From Clostridiales bacterium UBA1234 (GTDB lineage Bacteria > Bacillota > Clostridia > TANB77 > UBA1234): 8,780 bases of DNA. Below are positions 1 through 6,172 of the stretch, piece after piece. A program made the translations under genes and the position numbers. Under the pieces are notes generated by a model. That model was not told the origin of the DNA. It was given only the letters and a program-made list of their open reading frames with translations, and ran no database searches. Location: contig DBWQ01000005.1 of NCBI GenBank assembly GCA_002308995.1, positions 1-8,780 of the forward strand. The letters are read 5' to 3'. Numbering within the stretch: position 1 is the first letter of the stretch; each line of letters opens with the position of its first letter.

Positions 1-178
1 ATTTATTTTCACGAATCTTTACAAGATTCGTTAAGCTCTTTTGAGTTATCTTTAACTCTAGGTTATTATTTATTGTACTGTATAGTACGTTTTGTGTCTT
101 TCGACACTTTCGCTTGGTTTCTCTTATTTCTCATTGTTTACTTTTCAATGTGCTTTGCTTTGGGCTTCCGTAGAAGTC
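1..178 (-). other. Structured 5' leader, probably of an rRNA operon running off the left edge
   Basis: This is the transcript leader predicted downstream of promoter P1. Read on the minus strand it has a boxA-like stretch near 132-153 and then four consecutive small hairpins: GTGTC-GAAA-GACAC (94-107, a GNRA tetraloop), GTACT/AGTAC (75-88), GAGTTA/TAACTC (43-58) and ACGAATCTT/AAGATTCGT (11-31). No credible protein gene is present; the short open frame at 73-273 on the plus strand lies across these hairpins and the promoter. Strong tandem promoters, a boxA-like motif and a hairpin-rich untranslated leader are typical of rrn operons, so I infer that 16S rRNA begins shortly beyond position 1. 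A tRNA operon or another stable RNA remains possible because no mature rRNA sequence is visible. Confidence 0.65.
132..153 (-). promoter_or_regulatory. boxA-like antitermination motif in the leader
   Basis: On the minus strand this reads GCACATTGAAAAGTAAACAA and onward. It resembles the ACATTGAAAACT-type boxA sequences found in Firmicute rRNA leaders and 16S-23S spacers, where the Nus complex assembles to prevent Rho-dependent termination. The core is flanked by CATTG/CAATG, which could pair weakly. The position, just downstream of P1 and upstream of the leader hairpins, is as expected for boxA. The match is by eye from memory of the family. Confidence 0.45.
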
Positions 179-184
179 TTCATC

Positions 185-213
185 AGTATAACATTTTAAA
201 TATAGGTTGTCAA
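185..213 (-). promoter_or_regulatory. Promoter P1 (proximal), rrn-type
   Basis: The minus strand shows a perfect -35 TTGACA (208-213), a spacer of exactly 17 bp, and -10 TATACT (185-190) preceded by TGT, giving an extended -10. Transcription should start near 177-179 and run towards position 1. This is the best match of the three tandem promoters to the vegetative sigma-A consensus. Confidence 0.85.
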
Positions 214-284
214 CAAAAATTTCATTTATTTTTATTGGTATTTTTTAGCTTATTTAAAGTGTTATTTTCCTGACAGCGATTTAG

Positions 285-313
285 ATTGTAACACCCTCTT
301 CGACAAAAGTCAA
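285..313 (-). promoter_or_regulatory. Promoter P2 (middle), rrn-type
   Basis: The minus strand shows -35 TTGACT (308-313), a 17-bp spacer and -10 TACAAT (285-290), again preceded by TGT as an extended -10. It lies exactly 100 bp upstream of P1 and points the same way. Its transcript would run through P1 into the same leader. Confidence 0.8.
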
Positions 314-340
314 CAACTTTTTGAAAGTAATCTTTTTCCT

Positions 341-376
341 TCAAAAAATGACCTTTTTCGTGTCACAACATGACCT
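341..376. repeat. Two TCA-N5-TGA dyads 22 bp apart between P3 and P2
   Basis: The plus strand carries TCAAAAAATGACCT (341-354) and TCACAACATGACCT (363-376). Both contain a TCA-N5-TGA dyad followed by CCT, with a repeat distance of 22 bp, close to two helical turns. The pair covers the expected start site of P3 and lies upstream of P2, so it could be an operator or activator site. Short AT-rich dyads can also arise by chance. Confidence 0.35.
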
Positions 377-405
377 ATACTAACATCTTAAAAATGCTTT
401 GTCAA
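377..405 (-). promoter_or_regulatory. Promoter P3 (distal), rrn-type
   Basis: The minus strand shows -35 TTGACA (400-405), a 17-bp spacer and a weaker -10 TAGTAT (377-382) preceded by TGT. It begins only 8 bp after the stop codon of the DUF4177 gene. It is the weakest of the three at the -10 hexamer, but its layout is identical to P1 and P2, which supports it. Confidence 0.65.
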
Positions 406-413
406 CACCTTTT

Positions 414-614
414 TTATTTTTCTTTGCGAAAGGTAATAACAAAGGCTCCTTTTATTTGCGTAGAAGTTGCCATGTAGTCATAAGTGACAAGCTCCCAACC
501 CTCCTGAGCTCTTTGGTTTAATAGTTTATCTAGCACCATCAAATCTTCTTCACTTGCCTTATTTGAAATCCACTTAGTACTAACCTGTAAGATTTCTGAC
601 TTGTATAGATACAT
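414..614 (-). CDS. DUF4177 domain-containing small protein
   Basis: This 66-residue protein matches the pattern of the DUF4177 family: a YKSEIL-type first strand, a helix containing LDKLLNQRAQEGWELV (residues about 28-43) with the characteristic EGWELV core, and a final strand ending AFVITFRKEK. No signal peptide or membrane segment is visible, so it should be cytosolic. The biochemical role of the family is unknown. The ATG is well supported by an AAGGGGG ribosome binding site with a 7-base spacer, placed directly after the stop codon of the BRCT gene. The gap to that gene is only 14 bp, so it is very likely co-transcribed with ligA and the BRCT gene. No terminator is visible after its stop, and rrn-type promoter P3 starts 8 bp downstream. 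Confidence 0.85.
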   Translation of the reverse strand: MYLYKSEILQVSTKWISNKASEEDLMVLDKLLNQRAQEGWELVTYDYMATSTQIKGAFVITFRKEK

Positions 615-628
615 CTATTTTCCCCCTT

Positions 629-1003
629 CTACTGAATCATTTGCAAAAATGTCTTTTCATCTATCATTGCAATTCCTTTCTCTTTTGCCTTATTAAGCAG
701 TTCTCCCGCATCATTTCCAGCTAAAGCATAGGTGATTGTATCCGATAAATAGCTTTCGACTCTTCCACCCAACTTGCTAATGATTTCCACTATAGCATCT
801 CGTGTCAAGGCAGTAAACTCGTCTCCTAGAATCACAAAAGTCATTCCTGCAAAGCGATTATCACTATTCATTGATTTACTGCCTACAGATTTGCTTCTCA
901 CAGATTTACTTTTCCCAGATTGAAATACTAGTACTGCAATCATTCCCATAATAAGACCTAAAACAACAATAAGCACATTAATTATCGTTTCTATACTTTC
1001 CAT
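629..1003 (-). CDS. Membrane-anchored BRCT-domain protein, LigA C-terminus paralogue
   Basis: This 124-residue protein has one N-terminal membrane segment (residues about 6-28, IINVLIVVLGLIMGMIAVLV), a basic linker (about 30-46) made of repeated SKS units, and a BRCT domain (about 49-124). The BRCT part aligns without difficulty to the last 75 residues of LigA next door: RF.GMTFV at the start, the GG turn, TY.LAG.DAG in the middle and IDE..FL.M.Q at the very end, with about half the positions identical by eye. The TG after the first strand in LigA is LG here. The ATG follows AAGGAGG with a 9-base spacer, and that site overlaps the ligA stop codon, which suggests translational coupling. I infer that it arose by duplication of the 3' end of ligA and gained an anchor. 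Its function is not known; no ligase or nuclease domain is present. Confidence 0.85.
   Translation of the reverse strand: MESIETIINVLIVVLGLIMGMIAVLVFQSGKSKSVRSKSVGSKSMNSDNRFAGMTFVILGDEFTALTRDAIVEIISKLGGRVESYLSDTITYALAGNDAGELLNKAKEKGIAMIDEKTFLQMIQ
871..915 (-). repeat. Three 15-bp tandem repeats in the BRCT protein linker
   Basis: Units at 871-885, 886-900 and 901-915 share the core (C/T)(A/T)GATTT(A/G)CT on the plus strand. They are in frame and encode three SKS-containing pentapeptides such as RSKSV and GSKSM in the basic linker between the membrane segment and the BRCT domain. A further partial unit follows at 916-922. This is probably a slippage-type repeat that sets linker length. Confidence 0.7.
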
Positions 1004-1017
1004 CTATCATAACCTCC

Positions 1018-2997
1018 TTATTGAAGCATCTTTAAAAAAGCTGCTTCATCAATAATGGTAATACCCAATTCTTGCGCCTTGGTAAGCTTACTTCCCGCGT
1101 CTTCCCCAGCTAGTACATAAGTCGTCTTTTTGGATACACTTCCTGATGCCTTTCCACCACGTGCTTCTATCATTTCCGTCGCTTCATTTCTAGATAACGT
1201 TGGAAGCGTCCCTGTTAAAACAAATGTCATTCCTTCAAAACGATGATCCGTATTTTTTTCTATTTTACTTTCCATATTGACGCCACGTTCTTTTAGCTTT
1301 TCTAATAGGTCTACAGTTTGGCTACTCTCAAAAAACTTAGCAATACTTGCTGCCATAATCTCTCCAATTTCAGGAATTGCACAAAGTTCCTCAAATGATG
1401 CTTTTTGAATTTCTTCTATATTATTGTAGGTTTTCGCCAAAATCTTAGCCGATTTAAGCCCGATGTGTCTAATGCCAAAGGAGTTAATCAGCTTTTCTAT
1501 CGAGTTTTCTTTACTTTTATAAATGGCATTTAATAAGTTATTAGCCGATTTTTCTCCCATTCTCTCTAGGCCAACAATATCCTGAAATGTAAGAGAATAA
1601 ATATCAGCGATATTACTAATTAACTTCTTATCCAATAATTGTTCGATGATAGCTGGTCCCAACCCTTCGATATCCATCGCATCCCTTGATGCAAAATGGA
1701 CTAAACTTCTAAAGAGCATGGCTGGGCACTCAATTCCCGTACACCTTGTGACTGCTTCTCCCTCTTCACGGATGGTGTCTGCCCCGCAAACAGGGCATTT
1801 TTTCGGCATTTCAAATACTTTTTCATTTCCTGTACGTTTCTCTTTTAGTACCTCCACCACTTCTGGAATCACGTCTCCCGCCTTTTGGATGAGTACGTGG
1901 TCGCCAATGCGAATATCTTTTTCTTTGACAAAATCTTCATTATGAAGCGTCGTTTTCGAAATCGTAGAGCCTGCCACTCTTACTGGTTCCAAAATTGCCA
2001 TTGGGGTAATGGCACCCGTTCTTCCTACTTGCACCGTAATATCCGTAACAATGGTTTCTTTCTTTTCTGGTGGATATTTGTAAGCGACTGCCCACTTTGG
2101 CGTTTTGGTGGTAACACCAATTTCTTCTCTTTGTATTAAACTATCTACTTTTACAACAGCACCATCAATATCAAAGGTTAAATCGCCGCGCATCTCGCCA
2201 ATTTCGTCGATAGCACTTAATACTTCTTTGATATTCGTACATTTTTTAACATATGGATTCACATTGAATCCTAATTTCTTCATATAATGAAGCGATTCAA
2301 AGTGCGAAGAAAACGTGATATTCTCGGATTTTTGTACATTAAAAATATAGATATCTAGATTTCTTTCTTCTGTTACTTTTGGATCTAACTGCCTTAAAGA
2401 ACCTGCCGCTGCATTTCGCGGATTGGCAAATAGCTTTTCGCCTAATACTTCACGTTCTTCATTTAACTTTTCAAAGTCCTTTTTTGACATGAACACTTCT
2501 CCACGCACGATGATATTCACATCTTCTTTTAATTTGTGAGGAATATTTTTGATGGTTTTTAAATTTAAGGTAACATCTTCTCCGACCAAGCCATCACCAC
2601 GGGTGGCGCCTCTCACAAACACACCTTTTTCATATTCTAATGAAACAGAAAGTCCATCTATCTTGGTTTCCACCACATACTCTGGGTTTGGTACCGCTTT
2701 TTTGATACGTTCTTCAAAAGCAACCACATCATCCGTTGAAAATACATCTTGCAAACTTTGAAGTGGCACCTTATGCACGACTTCTGCAAAATGAGTATCC
2801 ACACTTCCACCAACATGCTGAGTTGGGGAATCCGAAGTTACCCAATCCGGATGCTCTTTTTCAATATTTTTCAGTTCTAGCATTAACATATCATATTCAA
2901 AATCTGAGATTTCTGGAGCATCATTGTTGTAGTAGAGATTGGAATGGTATTCAATTAAACTTTTTAATTCTTCATAACGTTTCTTGGTTTTATCCAT
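1018..2997 (-). CDS. ligA: NAD-dependent DNA ligase LigA
   Basis: The enzyme seals nicks in duplex DNA during replication and repair, using NAD+ to form ligase-AMP. With the chosen start it has 659 residues, close to the usual length of about 670. Domains in order: Ia and adenylation with the catalytic KIDG (Lys112), RGEVF and the GAVVKV/KWAVAYKY motifs; OB fold (about 315-395, VGRTGAITP and QKAGDVIP); a four-Cys zinc finger (Cys401, 404, 419 and 424); helix-hairpin-helix repeats (about 440-570, including GLGPAI and GIRHIG); and a C-terminal BRCT domain (about 586-659). An upstream in-frame GTG at 3015 exists, but AAGGTGA sits correctly before the ATG at 2997, so I use that start. It heads a three-gene unit with the BRCT and DUF4177 genes. 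The 227-bp gap from pgsA contains a large hairpin, and no convincing sigma-A promoter was found there. Confidence 0.98.
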   Translation of the reverse strand: MDKTKKRYEELKSLIEYHSNLYYNNDAPEISDFEYDMLMLELKNIEKEHPDWVTSDSPTQHVGGSVDTHFAEVVHKVPLQSLQDVFSTDDVVAFEERIKKAVPNPEYVVETKIDGLSVSLEYEKGVFVRGATRGDGLVGEDVTLNLKTIKNIPHKLKEDVNIIVRGEVFMSKKDFEKLNEEREVLGEKLFANPRNAAAGSLRQLDPKVTEERNLDIYIFNVQKSENITFSSHFESLHYMKKLGFNVNPYVKKCTNIKEVLSAIDEIGEMRGDLTFDIDGAVVKVDSLIQREEIGVTTKTPKWAVAYKYPPEKKETIVTDITVQVGRTGAITPMAILEPVRVAGSTISKTTLHNEDFVKEKDIRIGDHVLIQKAGDVIPEVVEVLKEKRTGNEKVFEMPKKCPVCGADTIREEGEAVTRCTGIECPAMLFRSLVHFASRDAMDIEGLGPAIIEQLLDKKLISNIADIYSLTFQDIVGLERMGEKSANNLLNAIYKSKENSIEKLINSFGIRHIGLKSAKILAKTYNNIEEIQKASFEELCAIPEIGEIMAASIAKFFESSQTVDLLEKLKERGVNMESKIEKNTDHRFEGMTFVLTGTLPTLSRNEATEMIEARGGKASGSVSKKTTYVLAGEDAGSKLTKAQELGITIIDEAAFLKMLQ

Positions 2998-3062
2998 GCT
3001 TTTCACCTTTTTCACTTTTTCTTAAAAATCTGTCCTATCTATGTTGTTTTCTTACGTATACA

Positions 3063-3211
3063 GCCCTATCGGTACAAGGAAAAATTTTCAATTTTTGTCG
3101 CCGAGTTCGCATCCTAGGAAATCTTCCTTGAGTTGAAAAATCTTGAAGATTTCCAGGATGCGCATGTTTGAGGCTAAAAATTGAAGAATTTTTCCAAAGC
3201 ATCGATAGGGC
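3063..3211. repeat. 149-nt imperfect inverted repeat between pgsA and ligA
   Basis: The two halves of this stretch pair along most of their length: GCCCTATCG (3063-3071) with CGATAGGGC (3203-3211); GGAAAAATT plus TTCAATTTTT (3078-3096) with 3176-3195, giving 19 pairs and one bulged G at 3186; CGCATCCT (3108-3115) with 3155-3162; and GGAAATCTTC (3117-3126) with 3145-3154. Two internal loops and an 18-nt apical loop remain. No T-run follows on either strand, so it does not look like a simple terminator. It could be a miniature inverted-repeat element, a dispersed species repeat or a structured RNA in the pgsA-ligA transcript. No coding capacity is credible. Confidence 0.8.
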
Positions 3212-3224
3212 GTATTTTAAAAAA

Positions 3225-3824
3225 CTATTTACTTTTCATAATAATATCTTTTGATTTTTTAAAGTAATCAATTCCTGAAAAGATGGTGGCAGCAACTGCA
3301 AATATCATAGCAATGGACATTAAGAAATTTAATAAACATCTAATGCTAAATACATGTACACCTATCCATGCCATAAAACTATCCGTGCACAAGAACGCAA
3401 GCGAAATAGCAACCATTTGCGATACCGTTTTTACTTTGCCATACCAACTAGCAGCAATGACCTTTCCTTCACTAGCAGCGACCATACGAATTCCCGAAAC
3501 GCAAAACTCACGAGCTAAGATAATAATTGGAATCCATGCTGGAATAATACCGCTCTCTACTAGCATGATAAGTGCTGCTGCAACCAATAGTTTATCGGCA
3601 AGGGGATCTAAGAACTTGCCAAAGTTGGTAACCATATTATTTTTCCTTGCTAAGTGACCATCCAAGAAATCTGTAAAAGATGCTAGTAAAAAGATTACTA
3701 AGCATAGTAAATTCCCTGTTGTAATCCCCCATATAAGCTCACCATCTAAGTGAAAAAATGGAATAATTACCATGAGTGGAATTAAAACAACCCTTGCAAT
3801 TGTGATTTTGTTTGGTAAATTCAT
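3225..3824 (-). CDS. pgsA: CDP-diacylglycerol-glycerol-3-phosphate 3-phosphatidyltransferase PgsA
   Basis: PgsA is an integral membrane enzyme that makes phosphatidylglycerol phosphate from CDP-diacylglycerol and glycerol 3-phosphate, the committed step to phosphatidylglycerol and cardiolipin. The 199-residue protein has the complete CDP-alcohol phosphotransferase signature D-x2-DG-x2-AR-x8-G-x3-D-x3-D (Asp52, Asp55, Gly56, Ala59, Arg60, Gly69, Asp73, Asp77). Several hydrophobic segments are visible, at about 8-24, 34-51, 79-104, 131-147 and 163-186. The N-terminus NLPNKITIARV is typical of the family. The ATG is preceded by AAGGGG with an 8-base spacer. It lies 37 bp after rimO, and rimO-pgsA is a common pair in clostridia. 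The often-following cinA and recA are not here; a large hairpin and ligA come next. Confidence 0.96.
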   Translation of the reverse strand: MNLPNKITIARVVLIPLMVIIPFFHLDGELIWGITTGNLLCLVIFLLASFTDFLDGHLARKNNMVTNFGKFLDPLADKLLVAAALIMLVESGIIPAWIPIIILAREFCVSGIRMVAASEGKVIAASWYGKVKTVSQMVAISLAFLCTDSFMAWIGVHVFSIRCLLNFLMSIAMIFAVAATIFSGIDYFKKSKDIIMKSK

Positions 3825-3861
3825 ACTCTATACCCCTTTTCTTTTAATTTTTTGAAGCATT

Positions 3862-5124
3862 CTATTGCTCCTCTACTGCTACTAAATCATATTCAAAGGC
3901 TTCTGTTACCTTGCAATTGACAAATTCACCAACTGAATGTTCTATTTTCTTTTCAATAAAGATTACGCCATCTTCCTCTGGCACTTCGCGGTAAGATCTT
4001 GCCATATACATTTTGCCATCCTCAGTAACGCCATCAATCACACATGCGAAAGATTTTCCAATTAATTTTTGATTATTTTCATTGGATACTTCTTGTTGCA
4101 AACTCATGATTTGATCATAGCGTTCTATTTTTCTTTCTTCTGGAATTTGCTCTGGAAGCTTTACCGCCGGCGTTCCCTCTTCTGGTGAATACTTAAATAC
4201 GCCTAGTCGTTCAAATTTGGTTTCTCCCACAAACTTGTATAACTCATCAAAATCAATTTCACGCTCACCTGGAAATCCGACAATTAAACTAGTACGTATC
4301 ACAGCATCTGGTATTTTATTTCGAATTTTTGCAATAACATTGCGAATCGTTCCACCATTCGATTTTCTTCCCATTCTTTTTAAGACTGGATCTGCGATAT
4401 GTTGAATCGGGATATCAAAGTAATGGCAAATTCTATCCGTACTTGCTACCAGTTCAATTAAATCATCAGAAATCATTTCTGGGTATGTATATAAGAAGCG
4501 AATCCATTTAAAATTTAATTTTAGTAATTCTTTTAATAGCTCCACTAATTTACTTTCGCCATATACATCTAAACCATAACGAGCCGTATCTTGTGCAATC
4601 AAAATCACTTCTTGGTATCCCTGTGTTTCAAGCATTTTTGCCTCTTCTAGCACCTCTTCAAGTTTTCTGCTTTTTAAAGGGCCACGAATATAAGGAATCG
4701 CACAATACGTGCAATAATTACTACATCCATCAGCAATTCGAAGATAAGCATAGTTTTTTCCAGTTGTTACTGTACGTTTTAAATAATCTAACTTACTAAA
4801 TATTGTATCATATTCTTTAATAGGAATCCACAAATCCACTTCTGGGAGTTCTCTCTTTAATTCATCTAAGTAGCGCTCTACTAGGCATCCCGTTACAACT
4901 AGCTTTTTACAATTTTGCTTTTTGTAATCAGCCATTTCTAAAATAGTGTTAATAGCTTCCTCCTTAGCCGATTCGATAAAACCACAAGTGTTAATCACAA
5001 TGACATCTGCCAAACTAGGATCTGCTACCACTTCGTAGCCTTTTTCTTTGTAGTAACCTATCATCATTTCTGTATCAATTAAATTTTTGCTACAGCCAAG
5101 TGACACAAAGCCTATTTTCTCCAA
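3862..5124 (-). CDS. rimO: Ribosomal protein S12 methylthiotransferase RimO
   Basis: RimO is a radical-SAM enzyme with two iron-sulfur clusters that adds a methylthio group to a conserved aspartate of ribosomal protein S12. The 420-residue product has the N-terminal methylthiotransferase domain with Cys11 (SLGCSKN), Cys47 (NTCGF) and Cys80 (TGCL), the radical-SAM motif CSNYCTYC (Cys134, 138 and 141), and a C-terminal TRAM domain (about 360-420). SLGCSKNLIDTE and the overall length separate it from MiaB and MtaB. A longer frame begins with GTG at 5157, but AGGAGGG followed six bases later by TTG at 5124 gives MEKIGFVSLGC, the normal RimO N-terminus, so I choose the TTG start. It is followed by pgsA at 37 bp and preceded by a hairpin-rich gap after ftsY. 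Confidence 0.96.
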   Translation of the reverse strand: MEKIGFVSLGCSKNLIDTEMMIGYYKEKGYEVVADPSLADVIVINTCGFIESAKEEAINTILEMADYKKQNCKKLVVTGCLVERYLDELKRELPEVDLWIPIKEYDTIFSKLDYLKRTVTTGKNYAYLRIADGCSNYCTYCAIPYIRGPLKSRKLEEVLEEAKMLETQGYQEVILIAQDTARYGLDVYGESKLVELLKELLKLNFKWIRFLYTYPEMISDDLIELVASTDRICHYFDIPIQHIADPVLKRMGRKSNGGTIRNVIAKIRNKIPDAVIRTSLIVGFPGEREIDFDELYKFVGETKFERLGVFKYSPEEGTPAVKLPEQIPEERKIERYDQIMSLQQEVSNENNQKLIGKSFACVIDGVTEDGKMYMARSYREVPEEDGVIFIEKKIEHSVGEFVNCKVTEAFEYDLVAVEEQ

Positions 5125-5151
5125 TAAATACCCTCCTATTTCTTTTAGTGA

Positions 5152-5181
5152 GGGCACTCCTGCTAAAGCGAGGGGTGTCCC
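5152..5181. repeat. GC-rich hairpin in the ftsY-rimO gap
   Basis: GGGCACTCC (5152-5160) pairs with GGGGTGTCCC (5172-5181) with one bulged T and one G-T wobble, leaving an 11-nt loop. An alternative fold pairs GGGG (5172-5175) with CCCC (5179-5182) inside CTGCT/AGCAG (5160-5164 and 5191-5195). The stretch is much richer in G and C than its surroundings. There is no T-run, so it is not a typical terminator. It lies just upstream of the rimO ribosome binding site and could affect its translation or be a dispersed repeat. Confidence 0.5.
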
Positions 5182-5198
5182 CAGGTTTTCAGCAGTAC

Positions 5199-5215
5199 GT
5201 TTTGCTTTGCAAAAC
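5199..5215 (-). other. Hairpin directly after ftsY
   Basis: GTTTTGC (5199-5205) and GCAAAAC (5209-5215) form a perfect 7-bp stem with a 3-nt loop, five bases downstream of the ftsY stop codon. The minus-strand sequence after the stem is GTACTGC, without a U-tract, so termination here is doubtful. Together with the neighbouring GC-rich hairpin and the outer GGGC/GCCC pair (5152-5155 and 5217-5220), it may form part of one three-way-junction-like repeat. Confidence 0.45.
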
Positions 5216-5219
5216 CGCC

Positions 5220-6128
5220 CTACTCAAGAATCGCTTTAATAAATTCTTCTGCATTAAACTTTTGTAAATCGTCTATTTTTTCTCCTACACCAATGAATTT
5301 TACCGGTATCTTCAGTTCACTGCAAATGCCGATAACCACTCCGCCTTTGGCAGTACCGTCAAGTTTTGTAAGCACAATCCCCGTAATTTTAGTTACCTCT
5401 GAAAATTCTTTTGCTTGAATTAAGGCATTTTGGCCAGTAGTACCATCAAGTACAATTAAGATTTCTTGTGAACAATCACAAAGTTCTTTATCAATAATTC
5501 TTTGAATTTTATTAAGTTCATCCATTAAATTCTTTTTCGTATGTAAACGACCAGCAGTATCCACAATTAAAATATCGTAATTTTCTTCTTTGGCTTTTTT
5601 AGCAGCATCAAATACTACTGATGCAGGATCTGAGCCCTCTGGTCTTTTTAGAATTTCTACTCCAGCTCGATTGGTCCATACTTCTAATTGGTCGATGGCC
5701 GCTGCTCTAAATGTATCAGCTGCAGCAACTAGTACTTTTTTTCCCTCCTTCTTAAAGCTTGCTGCCATTTTGCCAATGGAAGTGGTTTTACCTGCGCCAT
5801 TGACGCCAACCACCAAAATGACGGATGGCTTAGTTTCTAGTTTTAATTCATTATCGTTACTATTTAAAATCACTTCAATTTCCTTACGAAGTTCAACTTT
5901 TACCTCATCGGCATCTTCAATCTTCTTAAGTTTAATGGTATTTCTTAAATCATTAATGATTTGTTCTGCAGTAGTTGGACCAACATCGGATAAAATAAGA
6001 GCCTCTTCTAGTTCTTCTAAAAGCTCTTCATCCACCTTTCTAAAGTTAGCAAATACGGTGTTGATTTTATTATTAAAGGCATCCTTGGTTTTGGTTAAGC
6101 CTTGTTTTAATTTATCAAAAAATGACAT
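5220..6128 (-). CDS. ftsY: Signal recognition particle receptor FtsY
   Basis: FtsY is the SRP receptor GTPase that docks ribosome-SRP complexes at the membrane for co-translational insertion. The 302-residue protein contains just the N and G domains, with a short amphipathic N-terminus (SFFDKLKQGLTKTKDAF) and no long acidic A domain, as is usual in Gram-positive bacteria. GTPase motifs are all present: GVNGAGKTT (about 108-116), DTFRAAAIDQL (138-148), DTAGR (190-194), TKLDG (254-258) and the C-terminal GVGEKIDDLQ (280-289). An in-frame ATG at 6158 would add ten residues, but GAAAGGAAG and the family-typical MSFFDKL favour the ATG at 6128. It is not next to smc, its usual clostridial neighbour. 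A terminator upstream and a TATAAT box suggest it starts its own transcription unit, possibly extending to rimO and pgsA. Confidence 0.97.
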   Translation of the reverse strand: MSFFDKLKQGLTKTKDAFNNKINTVFANFRKVDEELLEELEEALILSDVGPTTAEQIINDLRNTIKLKKIEDADEVKVELRKEIEVILNSNDNELKLETKPSVILVVGVNGAGKTTSIGKMAASFKKEGKKVLVAAADTFRAAAIDQLEVWTNRAGVEILKRPEGSDPASVVFDAAKKAKEENYDILIVDTAGRLHTKKNLMDELNKIQRIIDKELCDCSQEILIVLDGTTGQNALIQAKEFSEVTKITGIVLTKLDGTAKGGVVIGICSELKIPVKFIGVGEKIDDLQKFNAEEFIKAILE

Positions 6129-6172
6129 TTCCTTTCTTCCTTTCAAACTACATTTCAATTACTACCGTGTAT

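Noticed and set aside
73..273. Plus-strand open frame of 66 codons
   Set aside because: It overlaps promoter P1 and the leader hairpins, has no ribosome binding site and gives a low-complexity hydrophobic product with no family resemblance.
1646..3131. Several plus-strand open frames opposite ligA
   Set aside because: All lie antisense to conserved ligA codons or across the large hairpin; none has a convincing ribosome binding site or recognisable product.
3063..3211. Large hairpin as a transcription terminator of pgsA
   Set aside because: No U-tract follows on the minus strand and the stem is interrupted by large internal loops.
3283..3657. Plus-strand open frame of 124 codons
   Set aside because: Antisense of pgsA, with no independent support.
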